Shown: positions 53,454 to 62,504 of the stretch, piece after piece
How positions within the stretch are numbered: the first letter of the stretch is position 1
Layout of the letters: the number at the start of each line of letters is the position of its first letter
Translations under genes and position numbers: made by a program
Source: Pelagihabitans sp947500445
Lineage (GTDB): Bacteria > Bacteroidota > Bacteroidia > Flavobacteriales > Flavobacteriaceae
Length of the DNA: 64,000 bases
NCBI RefSeq assembly: GCF_050589625.1
Contig: NZ_JBNGOP010000006.1
Coordinates: forward strand, 145,074 to 209,073
Direction: 5' to 3'
Notes under the pieces: generated by a model
The model's database searches: none
Seen by the model: the letters and a program-made list of their open reading frames with translations, nothing else
Told to the model about the DNA's origin: nothing

Positions 53454-53768
53454 ATGAACAACTTAGGGAAACTTAGCATCTCCGTTTTTTTTCTGGCAAC
53501 ATTTCTGTTGGTTCGGGTCTTCAATATACATGAGGTTTCCCACATAGCCTCGAACGATGATTCCAACCCATGTGAACAATGTTCCCTTATCGGCGAAGAA
53601 AACAAGATTACCCTACTCTTTTTGGGAACGGCGATTACAGATTTTTCTGTACAGCCCTCATTTTACATACATCGGAGTGCACGTGAAATCAAAAATTACC
53701 ATACTCCACCACTACAAACACTCCAAACCGACTTCTTTTTCAACAAGCCGCCCCCAAACATTTTTTAA
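53454..53768 (+). CDS. small exported protein with H-x3-H and CxxC motifs, 104 residues
   Basis: MNNLGKLSISVFFLATFLLVRVF is a signal-anchor-like segment followed by NIHEVSHIASNDDSNPCEQC: His-rich, acidic and a CxxC pair within 20 residues, suggesting metal binding outside the membrane. The remaining part has no motif. Small proteins with a similar layout occur upstream of metal-type TonB receptors in flavobacteria, from memory. First gene of the operon that includes the TonB receptor at 54012; the 243-nt gap holds nothing recognisable. Confidence 0.65.
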   Translation: MNNLGKLSISVFFLATFLLVRVFNIHEVSHIASNDDSNPCEQCSLIGEENKITLLFLGTAITDFSVQPSFYIHRSAREIKNYHTPPLQTLQTDFFFNKPPPNIF

Positions 53769-54011
53769 AATAATGGTGGGGTAGTATAGGAATGTTTTCA
53801 GGCAGCTTCAGTTTTAAACTAACATTTTCGCCCTTACTCCAGAAAAACATCGGCATCGGTCATTCAACGCTGTTTGACCTCTATTTAGAATTCGCGAGGT
53901 ATTCTATAACTTTTCAAATACCCCCTGTTTGCTTTAAACGGGACCCTACCCTAACCCCTTTACCGGATTATGGTATGCAACAAACTAATAGCTACAATAA
54001 ATAAAAAAACA

Positions 54012-56369
54012 ATGCGATCAAAAAACATTTTTTATATCCTATTCTGGCTTCTACTGCCATCGATAGTAAGTCCGCTTTTGGCACAATCCCTTTCAGGAAC
54101 GATAACCGATGAAACCGGTGCACCTATTTTCGGGGCCAATGTTCTTTTGCTGAACGCTACCAAGGGGGGCAATAGTGATATGGATGGCAACTATGCCATC
54201 GAAAATGTACGGGAAGGGCTATTTTATATCCAAGCCTCTTACCTGGGCTATCAAACGATTACGAAGCAGGTTAATATTGAAGGCGATACGGTATTCGATT
54301 TCGTATTGGAGCAGGCTACGGGGCAATTGCAGGAAGTGATCATTACGGCCAACCGAAGGTCGGAGAACATTCAAAAAACCGCCGCTTCCGTTTCTGCCGT
54401 AACCTCCAAAGAAATACAACAGCTACAGATCAACGAAATTGGGGAGATGAATAGCATCGCACCCAATTTTCGGCTGTATGACGATGGTGCGACAGGTGCT
54501 TTTACCTTAGCGGCGAGCAGGGGTATTTCTACCATTGATTCGAACCCCGTTATTGGGCTCTATATCGATGATGTACCTTATTTCAGCACGTTTGCCTTTC
54601 CCTTACAATTGGCCGATGTGGACCAAATTGAGGTTTTGCGTGGGCCACAAGGTACTTTGTACGGGCGAAACGCCTTGGCAGGGGTCATAAAAATCACTTC
54701 CAAGCGACCAACGAACGACATAAACGGTTACGCCACCTTGGGCTATGGTAATTTGGATGCGGTCGATCTAGATCTTGCTTTTAATATGCCGGTGGTAAAG
54801 GACAAACTATTTTTCAGGGCAAATACCAATATATCCGAAAGGGAGGGTTTTGTTGCCAATTCCTTTAACGACAAAGATCTACAGGACCGTAAGTCCGTCG
54901 ACGCCAATTTTAGACTAAAGTATTATGCGAACGATAGACTTTCCATGGGCCTATCATACAGTTTACAGCGCAGGGAATCAAATGCATATGCCTTTGTATT
55001 GCCGACCCCGGACAATACCCTGCAGGATATATTGGGGAACAGCCTCTATCAGGTCAATTTTAATGAAGATGTTCTTAGGCAGGCCTTGACCCAAAACACC
55101 GCTTTGACCTTAAAATATAATTTTGACAATTTTGCCCTGACTTCCGTCACCGCATACCAAAACACCGAACAAAACCGTACCGACGAGTTCGATTATAGTC
55201 CGCTGGATATCCAGTCCGTAGAAGGTGATCTTGACCTGGAAAATTTAACCCAAGAACTGCGCCTGGGTTCTATAGGTGATAGAAAATTGGACTGGACGGC
55301 CGGAGTCTTTTTATTTAGAAACGAAAACGTTCAGAACGATGATCTGAACTTTGGTGCCGACCTTTCCTTGGTTTTTCCGGATTTTGCCGGTATCGTACCC
55401 TATAACCGCTTTGACCGTTCCATATCCATACGGAAAGGAATCGCGGTCTTCGGGCAGGCAACGTATGACCTCACGGAAAAGTTGGCCCTGACCGCAGGAC
55501 TGCGGTATGACCATGAAACGGTGGACGCCGATGTGAGCCGTTCCTTTTCAATACCTGTCTTTCCTACCGACCAATTTTCGGAAACCGCGGACTTTAACGC
55601 GTTTTCCCCTAAAATCGCCGTAAGCTATCAGGCCACCGAAAACGTATTCTTGTTCGCCAATGCGGCAAAAGGCTTTCGCCCCGGCGGTATCAACACTTTT
55701 GTTCTTGATCGTACACAGGCGGCATTTGACCCGGAAACGACACTGAATTATGAGGCAGGGGTCAAAACCAACTTGTTCGATAACCGTTTAAAGCTCAACC
55801 TTACCGGATTCTTTATCAATTACGATAACCAACAGGTATTCACCATCCTGAATTTAGAGACTTTTGATTTTGGGACCGACAATATTGGGGAATCCCGTAG
55901 CTACGGTATCGAATTGGAAAGCCAATGGGCCGCCACTAAAAGTTTAAGCTTTGGCCTGAACCTAGGTTATTTGAACACTGAAGTTCTAGATTACCGCCCT
56001 TTGGACTTTAATACGGGGCAACCGATCGACCTATCGGGAAAAGAACTACCGGTATCGCCTAACTTTAACGGGAACTTCACGGCGAGCTACATCGCTCCGA
56101 TCTCTAAAAAAATAAACCTGGAAACCAGTCTGGATTATGTATACCAGTCGGACAGTTTTTTTGATGTGCCGAACGACTTGCTCCAGGAAGCTTACGAACT
56201 TTTAAACGGACGCCTAGGGCTGACTTCCAAAAACCTCGACTTTTTTGTTTGGGGCAAAAACCTCACCGATGAGGCCTATTTCAGTTATGGCTATGGTGTA
56301 GGCGGTTTCAATGCGGCCTCTTTTGGACTACCACAAACCTATGGAGCAGCGATTACTGTAAAATTCTAA
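54012..56369 (+). CDS. TonB-dependent siderophore receptor (FyuA-like plug)
   Basis: A 785-residue receptor from MRSKNIFYILFWLLLPSIVSP, a signal peptide; an upstream ATG at 53970 would add 14 residues lacking signal character. Carboxypeptidase-like domain (SGTITDETGAPIFGANVLLL), then plug with RRSENIQKTAASVSAV and VEVLRGPQGTLYGRNALAGV-type sequence (IEVLRGPQGTLYGRNA), typical of siderophore receptors, then a barrel ending in YGAAITVKF. The operon also contains DoxX-like and ABC genes. The substrate is probably a ferric or other metallophore complex. Confidence 0.92.
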   Translation: MRSKNIFYILFWLLLPSIVSPLLAQSLSGTITDETGAPIFGANVLLLNATKGGNSDMDGNYAIENVREGLFYIQASYLGYQTITKQVNIEGDTVFDFVLEQATGQLQEVIITANRRSENIQKTAASVSAVTSKEIQQLQINEIGEMNSIAPNFRLYDDGATGAFTLAASRGISTIDSNPVIGLYIDDVPYFSTFAFPLQLADVDQIEVLRGPQGTLYGRNALAGVIKITSKRPTNDINGYATLGYGNLDAVDLDLAFNMPVVKDKLFFRANTNISEREGFVANSFNDKDLQDRKSVDANFRLKYYANDRLSMGLSYSLQRRESNAYAFVLPTPDNTLQDILGNSLYQVNFNEDVLRQALTQNTALTLKYNFDNFALTSVTAYQNTEQNRTDEFDYSPLDIQSVEGDLDLENLTQELRLGSIGDRKLDWTAGVFLFRNENVQNDDLNFGADLSLVFPDFAGIVPYNRFDRSISIRKGIAVFGQATYDLTEKLALTAGLRYDHETVDADVSRSFSIPVFPTDQFSETADFNAFSPKIAVSYQATENVFLFANAAKGFRPGGINTFVLDRTQAAFDPETTLNYEAGVKTNLFDNRLKLNLTGFFINYDNQQVFTILNLETFDFGTDNIGESRSYGIELESQWAATKSLSFGLNLGYLNTEVLDYRPLDFNTGQPIDLSGKELPVSPNFNGNFTASYIAPISKKINLETSLDYVYQSDSFFDVPNDLLQEAYELLNGRLGLTSKNLDFFVWGKNLTDEAYFSYGYGVGGFNAASFGLPQTYGAAITVKF

Positions 56370-56371
56370 GA

Positions 56372-56788
56372 ATGAACATTGCTATCTATATCATAAGATA
56401 CGTATTGGCCCTAATATTCGTTTGGGCAGGCATAGAAAAGTTGTTTCTGCCCTATGATCCTTCCGTTTTTAGGGCCGATGCTCCCCAAGCGGCAGAAGCC
56501 TTTTTTATATTTTATGAATTGCTCGAAGCATCGGGCTACTTATATTTTGTAGGGTTTTTTCAATTGCTTTGCGGACTACTACTTGTTTTTAAACGCACCT
56601 ATCTTTTGGGGAGTATTATGTTGGTTCCCTTACTACTGTGTTTATTGATGACACATGTTTTCTTTTCAAAATATAACCTCTTCATTGCATTTGATGCATT
56701 GTTTTTCTTAATGGTGCTGTTTTTGCTTTTGCAACACCGCAACCTTCTCAAAAGTATCATACTCACACCAGAAAAAGGCTGGTTTTAA
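56372..56788 (+). CDS. DoxX-like membrane protein
   Basis: A 138-residue protein with four membrane segments (residues about 3-21, 55-74, 77-96 and 102-120). The N-terminal RYVLALIFVWAGIEKLFLP matches the DoxX family pattern. Members are quinone-related or of unknown function. The start is 2 nt after the TonB receptor stop and 14 nt before the ABC ATPase, so it belongs to the operon. Confidence 0.75.
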   Translation: MNIAIYIIRYVLALIFVWAGIEKLFLPYDPSVFRADAPQAAEAFFIFYELLEASGYLYFVGFFQLLCGLLLVFKRTYLLGSIMLVPLLLCLLMTHVFFSKYNLFIAFDALFFLMVLFLLLQHRNLLKSIILTPEKGWF

Positions 56789-56802
56789 TACACCATACAT
56801 CC

Positions 56803-57687
56803 ATGAAACTCGAAATTTCCAATCTTTCTAAAACGTATGCCAACGGGGTACGGGCCTCCAAGGATATCAATTTGACCATTCACAAAGGAATGTTCGGACT
56901 ACTGGGTCAAAACGGTGCCGGCAAGTCCACGTTGATGCGTACCATCGCCACATTGCAAGATGCCGATAGCGGAAGTATCCATTTTAATGACATTGATGTT
57001 CTAAAGCAGCCTCAGGAACTACGAAAAGTACTGGGCTATCTGCCGCAAGAGTTTGGGGTATATCCCAACGTTACGGCGGAAGAACTACTCCTGCACATTG
57101 CCGATATGCGGGGCATTACAAAAAGAGCCGAGCGGAGGGAACGTGTGGCGGCCCTATTACAAAAAGTGAACTTGTACGACGTACGTAAAAAACGCCTGGA
57201 CAGTTATTCGGGAGGGATGAAACAACGCTTTGGAATTGCACAGGCCTTGCTTGCCAGCCCGCAACTGATCATTGTAGATGAGCCGACGGCCGGCCTTGAC
57301 CCTATGGAACGCAATCGCTTTTACAACCTACTTTCCGAACTTGGTGAGGACGCCGTGGTACTACTTTCCACGCATATTGTGGAGGACGTAAGCACACTCT
57401 GTAACGATATGGCCATTATAGGAGAAGGGGAAGTATTGCTCACCGGAAAACCACATGAGATCCAACGGTCGCTTGCCGGTAACGTATGGGAAAAACAAAT
57501 TGAAAAAGCGGCTTTTGAAAAACACAGGCAGTCGTATGCCGTTATTTCAAATCGGTTTCATTTGGGCAAAATGTTGATTACCGTGGTAGCGGATACGGCA
57601 CCGGACGCGGAATTTTACGCAAAACAACCTACGCTTGAAGATGCCTATTTTAACCTGTTGTTCCATCAAAAAAATGCTATGGTATGA
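56803..57687 (+). CDS. ABC transporter ATP-binding protein
   Basis: A 294-residue ATPase with Walker A GQNGAGKST (35-43), Q-loop YLPQEFG, signature YSGGMKQRFGIAQ, Walker B LIIVDEPTAGLD and the switch His in STHIVEDV. This is the DRA/CcmA-like subfamily that pairs with ABC-2 permeases. Its stop overlaps the next start (ATGA at 57684), so it works with the downstream permease. Direction of transport (export or membrane remodelling) is inferred from the ABC-2 type. Confidence 0.94.
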   Translation: MKLEISNLSKTYANGVRASKDINLTIHKGMFGLLGQNGAGKSTLMRTIATLQDADSGSIHFNDIDVLKQPQELRKVLGYLPQEFGVYPNVTAEELLLHIADMRGITKRAERRERVAALLQKVNLYDVRKKRLDSYSGGMKQRFGIAQALLASPQLIIVDEPTAGLDPMERNRFYNLLSELGEDAVVLLSTHIVEDVSTLCNDMAIIGEGEVLLTGKPHEIQRSLAGNVWEKQIEKAAFEKHRQSYAVISNRFHLGKMLITVVADTAPDAEFYAKQPTLEDAYFNLLFHQKNAMV

Positions 57688-60600
57688 TTTGGAAAATTGT
57701 AGGTTTTGAGCTAAAAAAACGTGTTTTCCAATGGACGACCTTATTGTATTTTCTAATTCTGGTCTTTCAAGGAATATGGTATACCAAGGGAAATTTTGAA
57801 TACTACACCAATGATGGTCTATTGATGAACGCGACCACGGTATTTTTTAAAAACCTGGCCGGTGGCGGTATTTTAATGATCATAATTATCGCCATCATTA
57901 CGGGTACGGCGCTATACAAGGACAAACAGTACCATACCGCACACTGGATATATACATTGCCCGTGAACGAAAAGCAGTTCTTCCTCGGTCGCTTCCTCTC
58001 GGCGTATTTTTATAACATCATAATTGCTTTGGGATACCTGGCCGGGATGCTTCTGGTACCCTACTCCGGTATCGGTGATCCACATTGTTTTGCGCCAACA
58101 CCCTTTTGGCAATTATTGGACGGATTCTTTTTCTTGACGATGCCGAACCTACTGCTGCTGACCACCTTAATTTTTACGGTAGTGGCCCTTACCCAAAAAA
58201 TGGCTTTGGGTTATCTTGTTACACTGGTTACGGTCATCGCTTTTTTGCTCATGCAAACGGCAGCGGAAACCAGTGGAATTACCAACGCGCTGGCTATCGG
58301 TGACCCCTTTGGTTACGTAGGTGTAGATGCTATGGCCAATTCCATTTCGGTAGACGACAAAAACTTTGGCTTTTTAAAACTACGAGGGAGTTTGCTGTAC
58401 AACAGGATTCTTTGGTTTTCCATTACGCTTATTACTTTTTTAATTGGATATCTTTCTTTTAGTTTCAAGCGTTTTGTTAAAACGAGTACAAAATCGAAAA
58501 AACAAAATAACCCTGCTTCACCAAATTTAACGGTTACCCAAAAATTAGGGAGTACAACACCATCATTGGCTTTTGGTGGTATCGTATTCTTAAAAAAGCT
58601 CTGGTCTTTGGCCCGTTTGGAATTTAAGAATATCGTTAGGCCGGTATCCTTTAGGGTGGTGCTGGGCGTGGTATTACTAATGATAACCCTTCAGAATTTG
58701 ATATGGAACTTTAGTTATTACATCGGCGCAACACAACCGCTCACTTCAACGATGACCCTGTTCAGGCTTACTTTCGGGGTGTTTATCATGATTTTGTTAA
58801 TGGTATGGGCAGGAGAGCTTTTTTTTAAGGACCGTACCGTAAATATCCATCAGATAACGGACACACTGCCGGTACCGGTATGGGTCACTTTATTGTCCCG
58901 CTATATTGCAATGATAGGGGTCGCTTTTGTAATGGCGTTCAGTTTTGTTGTTATCGGTATTGTCATACAGGTCTTAAAAGGAGGGGCCAACAATCTTGAT
59001 CTTTGGCTTTATGCCTATGACCTTTTAGGGTATAATTGGGGCTGGTTGACCTACGTATGCCAGATATCCCTGGTCTTTTTTATTGCAGGGCTTACGGGCA
59101 ATCGGTTTTTAACGCATATTCTCGGCGTAGGCATTTTATTCGGTACCATTCTGGCTTTTGAACTGGGCCTCGCCGAACAGACCCGGTTCGCTTTTGGGGC
59201 CGTCCCCGGTTTAGAGGATTATTCCGAAATGAGCGGGTATGGCATTTGGATCACTGCTGCAAAATGGTACTTTTTAATGTGGGCATTATTATCCGCCGCA
59301 TTTGTTTTCCTTGGAATTCTGTTTTGGGATAGAGGTGTGCCCAAAAAATGGTACAAAAAGTTATCCCTGCGCAATGAGCAGTTATCCTGGCCGGGGAAAA
59401 TTATTGCGCTGCTGTTGCTGGGAGGGTTCTTCGTGATGCAGTCTTTTGTGGCCGACAATACTATTGGTAAAAACAACTTTACCCCGGGCGAAATTGAAGA
59501 AACGGAACGTGCGGACTATGAAAAACGGTACGGATACCTGAAAAACGGACCTCAACCAAAGATTTTTAATCTGGATGCCACGTTCGATTTGTTTCCCATG
59601 GAACGAAAAGCCCGTTATTCGGCCCGAATTTCGATGGTAAACACCAGTACTTCGGTCATTGATACTTTGTTTTTAAATCAATTGGAAAGTGTACACCTTC
59701 AGAATATCCTGTTGAACAATAAAAAGGTGAAAGTCGTTTTTGAGGATAATACGCATCGTTTGTGGGGATATCGTATTCAACCCCCTTTGTCGCCGAACGA
59801 TACGTTGGTGGTTTCCCTTTCGGCGGAAAAAAGGTATCAAGGATTCACACAATCGGGCGATGAACCACAAACAGATCTGACCTATAACGGATCTTTCGGA
59901 AGAATTTATGATTTTATACCGAGTATCGGTTACGACGAAAATAAACAACTACAAAAAAACCGGAAACGAGTTGAGCAACAACTGCCTAAAATCGACTCCC
60001 GAATGGCATCTACAACGGATGCCCGGGCGTTACGAGAAAACTACTTTGACGATAACGCATTGGCGGTATCGGGAACGATAACGATAAGTACGGCCAAAGG
60101 ACAAATACCGTTGGCCCCCGGAACATTGAAAAAAGAATGGACCGAGAACAATCGCGTATTTAGAAGTTATCGTATTGCGCCTTCTTATTTGTTCGACTGG
60201 CATATCGCTTCGGCCGATTACTTGGAAACAACGTTCGATACGGATAACACAACGGTGGGCATACTCTCAAGTCCCAAACATCAATTCAATATCAAATTGT
60301 ACAAAAAAGCGGCAACGGATGCGTTGAAGTTTGTAAATAACAATCTTGGCAACTATCCGTATAACGACTTGCGTATCGCAGAGATCAATTATTACAACGA
60401 CCGTTTCTATTCCTATCCGAATACGATAGCTATTTCTGAAAAGGAAGGTTGGTATGCAGATACAGCAGCTTTAGAAGACAAAGCGTTCGTGTATCACTTG
60501 GCAATATCCCAAATTATTGGGCATTGGATAACCGAAAACATCAAAATTTCAAATGTACAAGGTGCACAAATGCTTACCATAGCTTTACCGGAAGCCCTTG

Positions 60601-60941
60601 GATTGTTTGTTGTGGAAGAACAATTGGGCAAAGAAGCGGTGGACAAACTTCTAAAGAAGAAACAAGAATACTATGCCAAAGAAAAAAATAAGGAATCGAA
60701 CATAGAGCCACCGCTCATCTATGCCGATGGACAGGAGTATCTTGAGGGTGGTAAAGGGGTCGTAGCGATGAACTACCTGATTAACATTATCGGAAAGGAA
60801 CAATTTATCGCAACTTTAAAAACTTGGATTGTTGAGGATAGCCTAAACTCAAAAGTTTTCAAGGATTTTTATGATATATTATTGCCCGAAGTACCTAAGG
60901 AAAGTGTGAAAAGAGTTAAAATAGATTTTGAGGACTTATAG
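57684..60941 (+). CDS. ABC-2 permease fused to a degenerate M1-peptidase-like domain
   Basis: A 1085-residue protein: about 14 membrane segments in the first 580 residues in two ABC-2 halves (about 15-245 and 305-550, linked by a polar stretch), then a periplasmic region resembling the N-terminal and catalytic parts of M1 aminopeptidases. The HExxH zinc motif is replaced: residues 936-942 read VYHLAIS, and the later stretch NVQGAQMLTIALPEAL has TI where active relatives have SE (from memory). The domain is therefore probably inactive. The last gene of the operon; the fused ABC/M1 design is known in Bacteroidota, the catalytic loss is the odd part. Confidence 0.85.
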   Translation: MIWKIVGFELKKRVFQWTTLLYFLILVFQGIWYTKGNFEYYTNDGLLMNATTVFFKNLAGGGILMIIIIAIITGTALYKDKQYHTAHWIYTLPVNEKQFFLGRFLSAYFYNIIIALGYLAGMLLVPYSGIGDPHCFAPTPFWQLLDGFFFLTMPNLLLLTTLIFTVVALTQKMALGYLVTLVTVIAFLLMQTAAETSGITNALAIGDPFGYVGVDAMANSISVDDKNFGFLKLRGSLLYNRILWFSITLITFLIGYLSFSFKRFVKTSTKSKKQNNPASPNLTVTQKLGSTTPSLAFGGIVFLKKLWSLARLEFKNIVRPVSFRVVLGVVLLMITLQNLIWNFSYYIGATQPLTSTMTLFRLTFGVFIMILLMVWAGELFFKDRTVNIHQITDTLPVPVWVTLLSRYIAMIGVAFVMAFSFVVIGIVIQVLKGGANNLDLWLYAYDLLGYNWGWLTYVCQISLVFFIAGLTGNRFLTHILGVGILFGTILAFELGLAEQTRFAFGAVPGLEDYSEMSGYGIWITAAKWYFLMWALLSAAFVFLGILFWDRGVPKKWYKKLSLRNEQLSWPGKIIALLLLGGFFVMQSFVADNTIGKNNFTPGEIEETERADYEKRYGYLKNGPQPKIFNLDATFDLFPMERKARYSARISMVNTSTSVIDTLFLNQLESVHLQNILLNNKKVKVVFEDNTHRLWGYRIQPPLSPNDTLVVSLSAEKRYQGFTQSGDEPQTDLTYNGSFGRIYDFIPSIGYDENKQLQKNRKRVEQQLPKIDSRMASTTDARALRENYFDDNALAVSGTITISTAKGQIPLAPGTLKKEWTENNRVFRSYRIAPSYLFDWHIASADYLETTFDTDNTTVGILSSPKHQFNIKLYKKAATDALKFVNNNLGNYPYNDLRIAEINYYNDRFYSYPNTIAISEKEGWYADTAALEDKAFVYHLAISQIIGHWITENIKISNVQGAQMLTIALPEALGLFVVEEQLGKEAVDKLLKKKQEYYAKEKNKESNIEPPLIYADGQEYLEGGKGVVAMNYLINIIGKEQFIATLKTWIVEDSLNSKVFKDFYDILLPEVPKESVKRVKIDFEDL

Positions 60942-61183
60942 GAAATTCCATAGAACAACCTTTTTTTAAACTGTTTTAATCCGTCTGGAAAACCTGAATT
61001 ACGAAATGTCGGGTGTATCGAAAGGAGTTTATTTACCACCAGTTATAACACCAATATATTTCTGTTGGCAGTATATTTCTCTTGTTTACTATTTAGTTTA
61101 GGGCTGAATAGCTGAAAAAAGGGTCAGATTAAAATTAATAATAAAAAATTGTAAAATGTGTTACCTATGTGTTACCCAGCAAT

Positions 61184-61213
61184 AAAAAACCCTGACGTTC
61201 CGGTCAGGGTTTT
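61184..61213 (-). terminator. terminator downstream of tRNA-Leu
   Basis: AAAACCCTGAC (61186-61196) and GTCAGGGTTTT (61203-61213) form a perfect 11-bp stem with a 6-nt loop. On the minus strand it is followed by a T-run (61189-61184). It lies 9 nt after the tRNA. Confidence 0.88.
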
Positions 61214-61221
61214 CCTTGTTG

Positions 61222-61303
61222 TACAGGCGGAGAGACTCGAACTCTCACACCTTGCGGCACTAGATCCTAAGTCTAGCGTGTCTACCAATTCCACCACGCC
61301 TGC
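61222..61303 (-). tRNA. tRNA-Leu (anticodon TAG)
   Basis: The minus strand starts GCAGGCGTGGTGGAATTGG. The acceptor stem GCAGGCG/CGCCTGT pairs with one G-U, the anticodon loop CTTAGGA gives TAG, a long variable arm (class II) is present, and the T arm is GAGAGTTCGAGTCTCTC. CCA is not encoded. No integrase or duplicated 3' end is seen next to it. Confidence 0.95.
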
Positions 61304-61585
61304 AGGTTCCGTCCAAAACGGACCGCAAATATAAGTCAAAATTGAATCCCCGACAAAACAGGATACCAAAATTTTTAATTTGCCAGTGGCAGGTTATGGA
61401 AACCCTTTCAAAAGATGCACGGCGGGGGAACCGTGACACCATTTCGAGGGAAAAAAGTTAAAAAGTAGGTCAACCCCATAAAGGCCGTATTATCAAAAAC
61501 GGCACAACTATTTTTCGACTTAGCAGTTATCACAAATGATGCTGCATTCGCTAACCGATTACACACATGAATGTGCGCTGCTCCG

Positions 61586-61942
61586 CTACTCCGGAGCTAT
61601 CGTAATCGCAATGCCATACTGTTTCCCCGAAACATCGTTCCAAGGGTTAAGCTGCCAAACATAATTTTTCATCTCTCCATTTGCCCCGGTAATGGGATCG
61701 GTGATTACTATGTCCTTAACGCCATGTAAGGTGTGATCTAATTTGATTTTCCAATCTTTGGATAGGCCGGGAAATATTCGAAACCAATTAACTCCCCTAA
61801 GCGCTTCCGCTTCTACACCGATCAAACGGCATAAACTATCGGAAGCATCAATAAGTACGTAACTGCTGTTCAACACCGCAATAGCAGATCGCGTATGGTG
61901 TAACGGTCCTTCCTTTGTTTCAATACTGGTCGTATTTGTCAA
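61586..61942 (-). CDS. single PAS-domain protein, possibly the tail of a broken gene
   Basis: 118 codons from a TTG start (no ATG in the frame). The sequence IAVLNSSYVLIDASDSLCRLIGVEAEALRGVNWFRIFP is a typical PAS N-terminal half, and YVWQLNPWNDVSGKQYGIAITI the C-terminal strands. No output domain follows. The frame remains open upstream until a TAA at 61979-61981, beyond which an ATG-started 41-codon stretch continues in the same frame. The gene may therefore be a nonsense-disrupted sensor or a short intact PAS protein with a rare start. Confidence 0.6.
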   Translation of the reverse strand: MTNTTSIETKEGPLHHTRSAIAVLNSSYVLIDASDSLCRLIGVEAEALRGVNWFRIFPGLSKDWKIKLDHTLHGVKDIVITDPITGANGEMKNYVWQLNPWNDVSGKQYGIAITIAPE

Positions 61943-61978
61943 TTGTTTGGTATTTATGGTTAATCTTGTTTGGTATGC

Positions 61979-62104
61979 TTACTGCTGTATGTTTAAATCC
62001 GGTTCAAAACATTGTAGCACCTCTGCCAAACCTCTGGTAAACAAGGTATGTGATATTGCTTTTTTAAATCCGGGCAACATCACTTGAAATCGTTGACGTG
62101 CCAT
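61979..62104 (-). CDS. small ORF, 41 residues, in frame with the PAS gene
   Basis: ATG at 62104 reads MARQRFQVMLPGFKKAISHT, continuing to FEPDLNIQQ and a TAA at 61981-61979. It is in the same reading frame as the PAS gene, with 12 codons between the TAA and the TTG. It has no recognised family. The rest of the stretch up to the M20 gene at 62505 (about 400 nt) has nothing that I can support. Confidence 0.25.
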   Translation of the reverse strand: MARQRFQVMLPGFKKAISHTLFTRGLAEVLQCFEPDLNIQQ

Positions 62105-62504
62105 GCTCGTATTCAACTAAAAGTCAGAATTATGATTATTTAATGTTATTTCAATTTTGATAACCAAAGCATTGCTAAGGACTTCACAGCAATATCGGTA
62201 AGTTCCAAAAAAGAAGATTCGGGGAAGAATTTCAATTTTTGCTTTAACCATCGCAAGCCCTTCATCGGTTGTACAAACCTCTTTTATCTTGCGACCGTAC
62301 TTGTTTGGACACCATTAGTATAAAAAAGTCACATTAAACCGATATTCACCGTTCGTTTATTGCTGGTTTATCTATATTTATTCTGGAAAACCAGTAGGCT
62401 GGACCACGGTTTTGGTGGCAGGTGAACGTCGTTGCCAAGGGACAACGGAAACCGGTATTCCATTTTAAGATATATTGAACATAACAATAACACCATTAGC
62501 GATT

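Noticed and set aside
61130..61320. tRNA-Leu as an integration site of a mobile island (direct TGTGTTACC repeats nearby)
   Set aside because: No integrase gene and no duplicated tRNA 3' end in the window; the two short repeats are too short to count as attachment sites.
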